Below are positions 55,380 through 64,000 of a stretch of 64,000 bases of DNA, piece after piece. Numbering within the stretch: the stretch's first letter is position 1; each line of letters begins with the position of its first letter. The stretch is from Enterococcus sp. 4G2_DIV0659 (GTDB lineage Bacteria > Bacillota > Bacilli > Lactobacillales > Enterococcaceae). Below the pieces are notes generated by a model. The model did not search any database. It was not told the origin of the DNA and saw only the letters and a list, made by a program, of their open reading frames with translations. The DNA lies in NCBI RefSeq assembly GCF_002140715.2, contig NZ_NGLE02000001.1, positions 3,344,317-3,408,316 on the forward strand, in the 5' to 3' direction. The position numbers and the translations under genes were made by a program.

Positions 55380-56255
55380 ATGAGAAGGACTGTTTTAAGG
55401 ATTGATGCATTCACTAGAACTGTCAATCAAGGAAATCCAGCAGGGGTTGTGTTGAATGGTGATGATTATAATTCACAAGAAATGCAAGAAATTGCCAGAG
55501 AAGTAGGCTTTAATGAAACTGTATTTATCTGTGCAAGTGAAAAAGCGGATAGTAAGTTACGGTATTTTACTCCTGGTCATGAGACACCGCTTTGTGGTCA
55601 TGCAACAATGGGGGCGGTGTTTGCGTTATCGGAGGGAAAAGGAGATCGTCGATTGCAAATTGAAACTGGCGCAGGAGTTTTACCAGTAGATTATAATGAC
55701 CAAGATAAAAAAATTACTATGCAGCAAGCAAAACCCAAGTTTCTCGATTTTAAAGGAGATCGGTTGGCGCTTTGTAAAAGTCTTGGTATTCAATTGCAAG
55801 ATATTCATCCAGATTTGCCGATTCAATATGGCAATACGGGTTCTTGGACGCTGCTTTTGCCTGTAGTTCATTCAGACGTATTAGATAAAATGCAGCCAAA
55901 TTCAACTGATTTTCCGAATATATTAAAAGAAATGCCGAAATCATCAATCCATCCGTTTGCTTTGTGTTCAAGAGAAGCAGGTACATTTTATGCCAGACAT
56001 TTTTCTTCTCCATTTTCTGGGACAACAGAAGATTCTGTCACTGGAACGGCATCTGGGGTGATGGGCGCCTATTCATTAAATCATATATACACCAAAGAAA
56101 AAAACAAAGAGATTACAATTCATCAGGGAAAGCATGTCCAAAGTGAAGGAACTGTCTGGGTGCAGGTATTTCGTGAAGCTCTAGGGGAACATAAGGTAAT
56201 TATTTCTGGTAATGCTTGTTATAATGGAGAATTCGATGTAGGTAGGGTTGATTAA
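55380..56255 (+). CDS. PhzF-family isomerase/epimerase-like protein
   Basis: A 291-residue protein of the phenazine-biosynthesis-like PhzF family, with two similar beta-barrel halves. The N-terminal IDAFTRTVNQGNPAGVVLNG (7-26) and the catalytic-Glu region VGFNETVFICASE (about 43-55) are clear. ETPLCGHATMGAVFAL (about 67-82) and a C-terminal EDSVTGTASGVMGAY complete the family pattern. Family members range from PhzF isomerase to uncharacterised epimerases; no phenazine genes occur here. AGGAGGAG 6 nt before ATG 55380. Confidence 0.87.
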   Translation: MRRTVLRIDAFTRTVNQGNPAGVVLNGDDYNSQEMQEIAREVGFNETVFICASEKADSKLRYFTPGHETPLCGHATMGAVFALSEGKGDRRLQIETGAGVLPVDYNDQDKKITMQQAKPKFLDFKGDRLALCKSLGIQLQDIHPDLPIQYGNTGSWTLLLPVVHSDVLDKMQPNSTDFPNILKEMPKSSIHPFALCSREAGTFYARHFSSPFSGTTEDSVTGTASGVMGAYSLNHIYTKEKNKEITIHQGKHVQSEGTVWVQVFREALGEHKVIISGNACYNGEFDVGRVD

Positions 56256-56261
56256 AAGGAC

Positions 56262-56375
56262 AATGAGAGAGGAGCAAAACGAAAGATCAGTTTTGTTTCG
56301 CTTTCTAAATTTGAATAAACGGTCGGGCCAGAAACAACTCTTAGAGTTAAATGTTTCTGGTCCAACCGTTGTTCT
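56262..56375 (-). repeat. composite two-hairpin intergenic element, copy 2
   Basis: On the minus strand, directly after the mprF stop: hairpin A ACGGTTGGACCAGAAAC / GTTTCTGGCCCGACCGT, then ACCGTTTATT, then hairpin B GCGAAACAAAACTGATCTTT with a GTTTTGC partner. The 20 bases at 56282-56301 are 19/20 identical (inverse strand) to 27642-27661, and ACCGTTTATT is shared. Same order relative to the upstream gene as copy 1. Confidence 0.7.
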
Positions 56376-58963
56376 TTAACGTTGGGATCTATTCCTTAAT
56401 ATGCGGTGAACGCCATGAATCTTGGATTGTTTTTCAATAGGTGCATTATCAATCATTAATATAGCAATCATTACATAGGCGATAAAACTGTTTCTAGAGT
56501 ATAAGGTGTATCTAGGAATCCATCTAGACGCATATTTTTCTTTATAGTCTCTTAAACCTTGAAAAGAATAAAAGCGTGAACCAAATTCATAGACTAAATA
56601 GGCGATCCGTTCTTGGATAAAACTTTTTTTCGAAGTACCGACATTTGATAAAGGAGCCATTCCTAGATTAAAATAAGTCATTCCTTCTTCGTTCATGTAA
56701 TTGAATAAAGAAACAAAAAGGTAATCCATAACACCAGAAGGCGCATGTTTACTGTATCTCATCAAGTCAATGGTTCCTTCTTCTTTGGTATAAGTTGGCA
56801 TGATTGTCGCAAATGCAACGATTTTATTCTCCTGATTTTTCGCAATTGCAAGTTCTCCTCGCTGGATATAGGGTTCAAAAAGAACCCAAGTGAGAACCCT
56901 TTTTCTTTGCGACTGCCTAACCATTCATCAGAAACTTGCTTTAATTCATCCATCAATACATCTGAATAAGGAGGGCGAAGAACTTCAAAATGATAATTTT
57001 CTTTGGCAAAACGATTCATCACAGCTCGTTCGCTTTTCATTTTTTTACCCGACAATGTAAAATTAGGCAAATCGACATGTGCTTCTTCACCCATTTTTAT
57101 AAAGTCATAGCCAAATTCATGTAAGAACATCACAATCTCTTCTGAAACTTCATAGAACACTGGCAGATAGCCCAAAAGATCGGCTTCGGTGATAAACTGT
57201 TCAATTGCAGTTTGGAAGTCTTCTTTTTTACCCGATGGATCCCCCATCACGATGCATTTGTTATTCACTGTTTTACATTGAATTAAAACGGTCTCTTCGC
57301 CATTAGAATCGGTGTAAACATACATTTCTTTATCTTCCAGAAAAATCAATTGACTGTCCGTGTTTCCACCATATTTTTTCAATAGAGTGAAAGCCCGTGT
57401 CTCCTCTAAAGGGATACCAATAATGCGTTTCCCACCTTGTAAATAGCGAATAAATAAGTAACTAACCAATGTGACTAATAAAATGCCAATGAATCCGGAA
57501 AACCAAATTTTTTCAGAAGGGAACAGAAAGAACGAAATAAAGCGATGTTTATGATGTGGAAATGTAGGTAAATTGTATACACCAATCACAATATATAATA
57601 CAGTCAGCGCTAGAAAAATAAGTCCATCAACTGTCACCATTTCCCAAGAATACACCAGTTGTTCTCTGAATAATTCTCCTTTTGAAAAAATTACGATTAT
57701 CAGTAAAAGGGTGAGAAAAAGAATCACTCCCCAACTAAAGTCTTTAATGAATGTATAAATCAATGTGGCAAGAATCAAGCCGATTGTAGGCCAATAAGCT
57801 CGTTTAACTCTAGCGGCAATTCCTCGTCCTGTAATTAGTAACAAAAAACCAAGTAAAATAGCTGGGAACTGGGTGATAATATGAAACGATAGGGGATTAA
57901 ATTTTGTTAACCATTTAAGCTCCGTAAACGCTTCTGGAATCGTCGCTGACAATACAATCATAATGCCCGAAAAATACATTAAAAATACGACAAATTTATG
58001 TGCTAATTCTGTCGATAACTCTCTTGGTATACCAGAATAACGAGCATTTAAATTCTGGCTTACGTTTTTTATAAAGAAAAAAACACCAATAATAAACGGT
58101 ACGATATAGTAAAACAAGCGATAAAGTAAAATCCACGCAACGACAACTTCACGGTTAATGCCAAGTGCTGATAAGCCGAGAATCATCATCAGATCAAAAC
58201 TACCTAATTCGCCAGGAATCATTGAAACAATACCAATGACAGAAGCGGCGATAAATAATGGTGCTACTTGAAGAGGGTCCGTTTTGACCCCCATTAAAAA
58301 GCCAATCAATAAAAAGGTAACTAAGACACCTGTCCATTCTAAAAAAGAAGTTAAGATTAATCCTGCACGTGTCCGATTATCAACATCACCGATATAGTCA
58401 TCTTTTTTGAGCCAACTAGCTAGTAAAACCACAGGAAAATAAAGACCACCGCCAATCAACCAAATCCAATATTGCTGTAGATAGTCATTTGTATCACCAA
58501 ATACTACCAAGAAGAATGCTAGTAAACTATAAATAGAAAGCCCAGACATAAGAAATATTAAAATTTTAGACAAAGCTCGGACCACTTTTTTACCGTCTTT
58601 TTCTTTGCCGTAAATCTCTGAACGAAGACCAATACTGATCAATCCGCCAAATCCAGCGACGTTATTTATTGTATTAATTGTCCAGCTAGTTTCTAAAAGA
58701 AAAATACGTTTAGTTTTTTGCTTCAAAATACGATTCAAAATCACATCATAGCCGATCATAGGAAGGACGGCGACTAGGCCCATAAGGAACATAAGAATAA
58801 TTTTCCACAAGGGAAGATCTTGAAAAATAGAAGCTAACTGTGTGAACGAAATCGTCTTGCTAATTGAAACGATTTCTCGAATGATAATAATAACAACAGA
58901 AAAAATAAAGATTGTTTTAAAATAGCTAAGATGGTCTTTGAACCAATAAAAGATTTTTTTCAT
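56376..58963 (-). pseudogene. mprF: phosphatidylglycerol lysyltransferase MprF, frameshifted
   Basis: A bifunctional membrane protein of about 860 residues that adds lysine (or another amino acid) to phosphatidylglycerol and flips it to the outer leaflet, giving resistance to cationic peptides. The first frame (58963 to about 56882) has the N-terminal flippase region with about 14 transmembrane helices and the start of the synthase domain (MGDPSGKKEDF, HEFGYDFIKMGEEAHVDL, DEWLGSRKEKGFSLGFF). The rest of the synthase (PYIQRGELAIAKNQEN, GTIDLMRYSKHAPSGVMDYLF, FKE-type YKEKYASRW) lies in a second frame down to 56376. The break is at a run of five T (complement of 56877-56881); a sixth T restores the frame. 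The truncated product would lose about 170 residues of the catalytic domain. It could be a real mutation or a homopolymer sequencing error. Ten bp after the alpha/beta hydrolase gene. Confidence 0.88.
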
Positions 58964-58972
58964 TCTAAATAC

Positions 58973-59692
58973 CTACTTGTCTTTCAAAAATGTGAGAATT
59001 TTTTTATTGAATATTTCTGGTGCCTTTTTTGCAAAAGAATGTCCTTGTTTATCTACTATAACAAAAGAAGCGTTAGGGATTTCTTTTGCTAAATAAATCG
59101 AATGAGAATACTTAATGATATCGTATTTTCCAACAATTACTAATGTTTTTACATTGAAACGCCTCAAATCAAGTGTAGAGACGCCGATGTCTGTAGTCAT
59201 TAATTTTATGGTTCGTACTCTTTTTTTAGCCTTTTTACTGAATAGTGACAGTAAGCGAAAAAGAGCGAATTCAAGAGCTGTCGCAACTCGAACAGGAAAA
59301 CGTACACCTTTAACAACTGTGTTACCAGCATTCAATACTAGGCGGCGAACATAATCAGGATAATTTTTAGTAAAGACCATTGCTAAATTGGCTCCATCAC
59401 TAAAACCAATAATATCTGCTTGCTTGACATGTTCTTGTTTCATAATCAAGTATACATCTTCGGCCATCTGCTCAAAAGAAAGAATGCTGCTTTCGTTGGT
59501 TGAACGACCATGCTCGCGACTATCAATTGTATAAACGCGATAATACTTACTAAATGCTGAGATCTGTTTTTGAAAGTATGAACCACTTCCGCCATTTCCG
59601 TGGAGAAGAAGTATAGGAAAACCTTGACCCGTTATTTCATAATAGATTAAACTATTATCAGCAGTTATAAGCTTCTTTTTTTGCTTTTTCAT
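58973..59692 (-). CDS. alpha/beta hydrolase
   Basis: A 239-residue alpha/beta-hydrolase-fold protein. HG oxyanion motif ILLLHGNGGSG (28-38), nucleophile elbow GFSDGA (Ser about 98, G-x-S-x-G) and a C-terminal His in VDKQGHSFA are all present; the acid is probably in VGKYDIIKYS. No signal peptide, so cytosolic. First gene of a two-gene unit with mprF (9 bp apart), and GATAGGTGG precedes the ATG. A role in lipid or antimicrobial stress would fit the partner but is inferred. A TATACT -10 is visible on the minus strand upstream. Confidence 0.85.
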   Translation of the reverse strand: MKKQKKKLITADNSLIYYEITGQGFPILLLHGNGGSGSYFQKQISAFSKYYRVYTIDSREHGRSTNESSILSFEQMAEDVYLIMKQEHVKQADIIGFSDGANLAMVFTKNYPDYVRRLVLNAGNTVVKGVRFPVRVATALEFALFRLLSLFSKKAKKRVRTIKLMTTDIGVSTLDLRRFNVKTLVIVGKYDIIKYSHSIYLAKEIPNASFVIVDKQGHSFAKKAPEIFNKKILTFLKDK

Positions 59693-59865
59693 ATCGTTAC
59701 CACCTATCTCGTTTAGTATAGCGTTTTTTGATTAGATTTAAAACTGAAAAGAGAATCTATAATTGTTGTTTTTTATTAAAGAAAACTAAAGAAATCACCT
59801 TTTTTTAGATTTTTTTTGAATAATATCGTATGATAATTGGTACGTCAAAAAGTTTGGATGATTAG

Positions 59866-60483
59866 ATGAGCAAATTAATAAAATTCGTAAAAAGAATATT
59901 ACTCCTGTCGTTACTATTGATGGTGATAATTTCAGCCTATTTCGGCTTTAAAATTCGCCAGAATGTTCAACAGGTGATGGGGTATGAAACGCAAGTGAAA
60001 CAAGCAGCAAAAGAAAACAATATCTCTGAATATGAAGACTTAATTTTAGCCATTATTTATACTGAATCAAAAGGGAAATCCGATGACCTGATGCAAAGTA
60101 GTGAGAGTGCTTATGGAAAACAACAAATGATCACAACATCTGAAGAAAGTATTGAAGTGGGGACGGCTTTTTTAGCACAAGCAATTGTAAAAGCGAATCA
60201 GTCTGATTGTGATATCTGGACGGCTGTTCAAGCGTACAATTTTGGACTAGATTATATTGATTATGTAAAAGAGCGTGGTGAAAAAAATTCGATCCGACTT
60301 GCAGAAAGTTATTCAAAAGAAATTTTGTCTCCTTTGCTTGGAAATGGTGATCAAAAAACGTACCGTTATTATCGCCCTCAAGCGGTGCTATATAATGGCG
60401 GCTATCTATATAGTAACGGCGGAAACATGTTTTACGCTGAGATCGTCAAGATGAATCAACAATTTATCAGGTGGCTCAAATAA
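59866..60483 (+). CDS. membrane-anchored lysozyme-like (transglycosylase-fold) protein
   Basis: A 205-residue protein with one N-terminal transmembrane helix (9-28), so it is anchored with the enzyme domain outside. The domain (about 45-205) is the lysozyme-like fold of CwlT/phage-type muramidases: the catalytic Glu67 is in LAIIYTESKGKS, followed by the SAYGKQQM segment. An active-site-shaping AVQAYNFGLDYIDYV (about 130-144) comes later. It likely cleaves glycan strands for wall remodelling. Ribosome site is weak. Divergent from the mprF unit. Confidence 0.85.
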   Translation: MSKLIKFVKRILLLSLLLMVIISAYFGFKIRQNVQQVMGYETQVKQAAKENNISEYEDLILAIIYTESKGKSDDLMQSSESAYGKQQMITTSEESIEVGTAFLAQAIVKANQSDCDIWTAVQAYNFGLDYIDYVKERGEKNSIRLAESYSKEILSPLLGNGDQKTYRYYRPQAVLYNGGYLYSNGGNMFYAEIVKMNQQFIRWLK

Positions 60484-60504
60484 GCTATTATGAACGCTTT
60501 TTTT

Positions 60505-60553
60505 AATCCTCAAGAACGTTTTTTCTTTAAAAAAGAAGGCATTCTTGAGGATT
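60505..60553 (+). terminator. terminator after the lysozyme-like gene
   Basis: CCTCAAGAA (60508-60516) / TTCTTGAGG (60542-60550) with inner T-rich/A-rich pairing. Confidence 0.65.
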
Positions 60554-60630
60554 TTCTTGAACTTCTTTCCATTAACAAGTAAACTAAAGAAGATGTATTT
60601 TTACCAAGGAGAAAGTAGGGAACCGAATTC

Positions 60631-62967
60631 ATGACAAATAAGTTTGACATAAAAAAAGGACTGACTCAATTAGAAGTAGAAGAACGAAAGCAACAAGGAT
60701 TACAAAATAATTATGAAGAGAATGTAGCTAAATCAACCAAAGATATCATTTACGATAATGTGATGACGCTATTTAATTTTTTAAACTTTGCAATTGCTAT
60801 TTGCTTGTTCTTTGTTGGCGCATATTCCAATTTAGCCTTTTTAGCCATTATACTAGTGAATATGGGAATGGGGATTTATCAAGAAATCCATGCAAGGAAT
60901 TTAGTTCAAAAATTATCCATTGTTGCGAAAGAAAGTGTACATGTAATACGTGATGGTAACGAGGTAGAAATTGATACAAAAGAATTAGTAATGGATGATA
61001 TTGTCATGATTTCGGCTGGAGAACAAGTGCCATCTGATATGGAAGTAATAGAAGGGAAAGCAGAAGCCAATGAAGCCTTATTAACTGGTGAATCTGATTT
61101 AATTGAGAAAACCGAAGGCGATATTTTGTTGTCCGGTAGCTTTTTAGCCAGTGGGCAAGTTTTTGCTAGAGTGATTCATGTTGGTGCAGATAATTATGCA
61201 GTTAAAATCACAGCAGAAGCAAAAGTTCATAAACCTATTCAGTCAGAACTGGTCAACTCGATTCGAAAAGTATCTAAATTTACAAGTTTAGTCATTATTC
61301 CGCTTGGGATCATTTTATTCTTGGAAGGTTTCCTGATTCGTGATTCTGGAATGAAGGCGTCTGTTGTGGCATCGGCTGCAGCGTTGTTAGGAATGTTACC
61401 TAAAGGTTTAGTGCTATTGATTAGTATTGCTCTGACTACGGGTGTTGTAAAGTTAGCTAAAAAAAGAATTTTAGTTCAAGATATGTATTCCATCGAAACA
61501 TTAGCACATGTAGATACACTTTGTTTAGACAAAACAGGAACGATAACTGAAGGGAAAATGAAAGTTCAAAAAGTAGAAGTACTTCATGCTGGTCATCATG
61601 AAAACTTTCCGCAAATCATTGGTAGTTACTTAGCTGAAAGTACAGATAACAATATTACCATGCAAGCAATTCGTGACCACTTTGAACTATCTAATCGATA
61701 TGGGGCTGAAAAGACACTACCATTTTCTTCAGAACGTAAATGGGGAGCGGTGGAATTTAAAGAGATTGGCACCGTTTACCTTGGTGCACCTGAAAAGTTA
61801 GTTGCATCGGATCGCTTACCAAAAGAAGTAAATGAGGCACAAGAAAACGGCTATCGTGTTTTGATGCTAGCAATCGCAGAAAATACGCCATTAGACGAAG
61901 AAAACATCCCTTATTTAGAACCTTTAGCTGTTTTGGAAATCGATGATCCTATCCGTCAAAATGCAAATGAAACATTAGCTTATCTTCGTGAAGAAGGGAT
62001 TGATCTCAAAGTTATCTCAGGAGATAATCCAGTAACCGTTTCAAACATTGCTCGTCGTGCTGGTCTTTTTGGCTATGAATCTTACATTGATTTATCAACA
62101 ATGGAGACAGAAGCCGAAGTACGTCAAGCCGTTCATGAATATACCGTTTTTGGACGTGTGACTCCTCAGCAAAAGCGAATTATTGTTCGTGAGTTAAAAG
62201 ATAATGATCACGTAGTTGCGATGACAGGTGACGGAGTGAATGATGTGTTGGCTTTGAGAGAGGCTGACTGCAGTATCGCAATGGCAGAAGGTGATGGTGC
62301 TACAAGACAGATCTCTAATTTAGTCTTATTGGATTCTGACTTCACTACATTACCAGACGTTTTATTTGAAGGTAGACGCGTGGTTAACAACGTAACAAAA
62401 GTAGCAAGTATATTCTTTATAAAAACAATTTACTCATTTATTTTATCAATGATTTGCGTATTTAGCGCAGTTGCCTTTCCGTTTATTCCAATTCAAATAA
62501 CTTTGATTGATTTAGCGATTGAAGGATATCCAGCCTTTTTCCTATCGTTTGAAGGGGATAAGCGAAAAGTAAAAGGGAAGTTTTTACCTACAGCGTTAAG
62601 GAATGCATCTGTCAATGCGCTATTGGTTGTTTTGAATATTGTGACGGTTTATATGTTAGCTCAAGGAAAAGGTTTTACACAAATGGATACAACTACTTTG
62701 ATGTATTACTTATTAATAGGTATTAGTTGTATGGCTGTTATTAGAGCTTGTTTACCTTTCAATCCTTTACGTATATTCTTGGCAATTACAACTGTAGGTG
62801 GTATTTATGTGGCTGCTATGCTTTTCCACAGCATTTTAGAAGTCGGGTTTTTAACGCAACAAACACTGCCTATATTTGCTGTAATGATGTTACTTAACAT
62901 TTTAGTCCGAATTTTGATTGGACTCGTTCAATTGAAAAAAGCTGGAAAAACAATTAAAGACTTATAA
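60631..62967 (+). CDS. cation-translocating P-type ATPase (probable Ca2+/Mg2+-type, HAD-IC)
   Basis: A 778-residue P-type ATPase. Actuator motif LLTGESD (about 149-155), phosphorylation loop CLDKTGTITEG (Asp300), hinge TGDGVND (about 531-537), and about 8-10 transmembrane helices. The M4 motif is MLPKGL (about 253-258), in place of the PEGL of classical calcium pumps. The N-terminal metal-binding domain of copper pumps is absent. This subclass includes the mycobacterial CtpE and streptococcal calcium-linked pumps, so calcium or another divalent cation is likely; the direction is not provable from sequence. Monocistronic. Confidence 0.87.
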   Translation: MTNKFDIKKGLTQLEVEERKQQGLQNNYEENVAKSTKDIIYDNVMTLFNFLNFAIAICLFFVGAYSNLAFLAIILVNMGMGIYQEIHARNLVQKLSIVAKESVHVIRDGNEVEIDTKELVMDDIVMISAGEQVPSDMEVIEGKAEANEALLTGESDLIEKTEGDILLSGSFLASGQVFARVIHVGADNYAVKITAEAKVHKPIQSELVNSIRKVSKFTSLVIIPLGIILFLEGFLIRDSGMKASVVASAAALLGMLPKGLVLLISIALTTGVVKLAKKRILVQDMYSIETLAHVDTLCLDKTGTITEGKMKVQKVEVLHAGHHENFPQIIGSYLAESTDNNITMQAIRDHFELSNRYGAEKTLPFSSERKWGAVEFKEIGTVYLGAPEKLVASDRLPKEVNEAQENGYRVLMLAIAENTPLDEENIPYLEPLAVLEIDDPIRQNANETLAYLREEGIDLKVISGDNPVTVSNIARRAGLFGYESYIDLSTMETEAEVRQAVHEYTVFGRVTPQQKRIIVRELKDNDHVVAMTGDGVNDVLALREADCSIAMAEGDGATRQISNLVLLDSDFTTLPDVLFEGRRVVNNVTKVASIFFIKTIYSFILSMICVFSAVAFPFIPIQITLIDLAIEGYPAFFLSFEGDKRKVKGKFLPTALRNASVNALLVVLNIVTVYMLAQGKGFTQMDTTTLMYYLLIGISCMAVIRACLPFNPLRIFLAITTVGGIYVAAMLFHSILEVGFLTQQTLPIFAVMMLLNILVRILIGLVQLKKAGKTIKDL

Positions 62968-63144
62968 GACAATGAGGCTAGGGCACATTCCTTGGTGCTT
63001 AAAAATTGATTTGGTTCGTCGAAAAAACAGATTCTATTTATCTGTTTTTTCGTGTATTAAGAATAGCTTTGTATCACTACAATTATTTTAATGTACATTT
63101 TATTAATAAATTAAACAGTTCATGAAAATAAAGATGCAATTTAC

Positions 63145-63172
63145 TTGAAAATTATGTTTAGTATGATACAAT
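63145..63172 (+). promoter_or_regulatory. promoter of dnaG
   Basis: TTGAAA (63145-63150), 16-nt spacer, extended -10 TGATACAAT (63164-63172). Confidence 0.75.
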
Positions 63173-63203
63173 GAAACATGTGTAATTGTGTCTTTTGAAA
63201 ATC

Positions 63204-63228
63204 GCGCTGAAGATTTCAGTGCTTTTTT
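63204..63228 (+). terminator. attenuator-like hairpin in the dnaG leader
   Basis: GCGCTGAA (63204-63211) / TTCAGTGC (63215-63222), loop GAT, then six T. It lies about 25 bp downstream of the expected start point and 52 bp before dnaG. A second TAGCT/AGCTA hairpin with T run (63248-63266) touches the ribosome site. Confidence 0.55.
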
Positions 63229-63279
63229 ACTGACTGATCACGTGAATTAGCTTTTAGCTATTTTTTGGAGGTGAGAACA

Positions 63280-64000
63280 GTGGCACAAAGAATTCCTCAA
63301 GAAGTGATAGAGGAAATAAGGCAACGTACGAATATTGTTGATGTTGTTGGACAGTATGTTCAATTGAAAAAATCTGGCAAAAATTATATGGGTTTATGTC
63401 CGTTTCACGAAGAACGTTCCCCTTCATTTTCAGTAGCAGAAGACAAACAAATTTTTCATTGTTTTGGCTGTGGAAAAGGTGGAACTGTTTTTAATTTCTT
63501 GCAGGAAATTGAAGGAATTAATTTCCCAGAATCTGTTCGACGCGTAGCTGAATTAGAACAAATCCCTGTCTCCATTGACTGGGGCAGTACGATTGAATCA
63601 AACTCGACAGAAAATCTCCAAAATCGCAAGCTGATTGAACTACATAAGAAAGCGGCAGATTTGTATCACCATGTGTTGATGAACACTCAAATTGGTGAGC
63701 CTGCGCTAGATTATTTGTTAGAACGTGGTTTGACAAAAGAGATTATCGAGACTTTTAAAATTGGTTTTGCGCCTCAAAAAAGGGATTTTCTAACTCAAGT
63801 TTTCCAAAATGAGGAAGTTACTGAAGACTTATTGAAAGAATCGGGTCTGTTTATCCAAAGGGAAAGCGGTGAGTTTTTAGATCGTTTTTATCAGCGTGTC
63901 ATGTTTCCAATCAATGATGATCGCGGGAATGTGATTGCTTTTTCAGGGAGATTATTAAAAACGGAAGATTTTTCAGGCGAAAATATGCCCAAGTATTTAA
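63280..64000 (+). CDS. dnaG: DNA primase, N-terminal part (3' cut by window)
   Basis: The first 240 residues of primase, open to the window end. The CHC2 zinc finger is complete (Cys40-x2-His43 ... Cys61-x2-Cys64, MGLCPFHEERSP and FHCFGCGKGG). The following region (about 105-240) is the N-terminal half of the RNA polymerase/TOPRIM domain, with RVMFPINDDRGNVIAFSGR. GTG 63280 is preceded by TTGGAGGTGAGAACA. In Firmicutes dnaG is followed by the main sigma gene (rpoD/sigA), which probably lies just outside the window. Confidence 0.95.
   Translation, partial: MAQRIPQEVIEEIRQRTNIVDVVGQYVQLKKSGKNYMGLCPFHEERSPSFSVAEDKQIFHCFGCGKGGTVFNFLQEIEGINFPESVRRVAELEQIPVSIDWGSTIESNSTENLQNRKLIELHKKAADLYHHVLMNTQIGEPALDYLLERGLTKEIIETFKIGFAPQKRDFLTQVFQNEEVTEDLLKESGLFIQRESGEFLDRFYQRVMFPINDDRGNVIAFSGRLLKTEDFSGENMPKYL

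Larger units (their letters stand above)
62968..63279. other. region between the P-type ATPase and dnaG
   Basis: Contains a hairpin with GAAAAAACAGAT / ATCTGTTTTTTC arms (63021-63051) that likely ends the ATPase gene, then the dnaG promoter and its attenuator-like leader. No additional reading frame was recognised. Confidence 0.55.

Overview
The window looks like chromosomal DNA of an Enterococcus from the E. faecalis-like group. The signs are: low GC and strong AGGAGG ribosome sites, a WxL-cluster DUF916/DUF3324 protein, RexB/RexA instead of RecBCD, a fused RNase PH/XTP pyrophosphatase, an HD-domain dNTPase that I recognise as very close to E. faecalis EF1143, and the glcT-ptsG ... P-type ATPase ... 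dnaG order. Both ends are cut: the first gene lacks its 5' part, and dnaG runs off the right end.

Layout. 1-1.4 kb: end of a WxL locus and its winged-helix regulator. 1.5-6 kb: a flavoprotein, gdhA and pgi. 6.1-8.1 kb: a decayed small gene and an Mga-type regulator. 8.4-17.5 kb: a small membrane protein, lepB, rexBA and an HxlR regulator with a palindromic operator. 17.5-21.3 kb: a T-box(Phe) leader and pheST. 21.3-24.4 kb: an acidic/amide amino-acid ABC transporter on the minus strand. 24.8-29.1 kb: murI, rph-rdgB, a phosphodiesterase, cbpB and dapH. 29.3-33.6 kb: a MacAB/YknXYZ-like efflux system, then dapL. 33.7-35.8 kb: an MscS-type channel and ilvE.

35.9-40.6 kb is the accessory spot and the most interesting part. 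It holds a P-loop NTPase/TPR protein, a convergent serine-hydroxymethyltransferase-like PLP enzyme broken by two homopolymer frameshifts, and a tyrosine recombinase. A 29-bp sequence that carries the ribosome binding site of both cargo genes occurs as a perfect inverted repeat at the two outer ends of the pair. Each copy has the architecture of a tyrosine-recombinase crossover site (inverted arms around a 7-bp spacer), and one site contains the last codons of the recombinase. I infer an invertible cassette that exchanges which of the two genes sits behind the promoter at about 35.98 kb.

40.7-50.2 kb: housekeeping and metabolic genes. These are an aldo/keto reductase, a C26 peptidase, a glyoxalase-family protein, a NUDIX protein, a minus-strand operon (zinc-ribbon protein, lipL, dNTPase, HAD phosphatase), and a 2-oxoacid dehydrogenase E1 alpha/beta pair with its own SorC-type regulator. 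50.3-55.2 kb: a DUF1934 protein, rpoE, and glcT-ptsG for glucose uptake. 55.4-60.5 kb: a PhzF-like protein, an alpha/beta hydrolase plus a frameshifted mprF, and a membrane-anchored lysozyme-like protein. 60.6-64 kb: a cation P-type ATPase and the start of dnaG behind an attenuator-like leader.

All identifications come from reading translations and motifs by eye. No database search or folding program was run.
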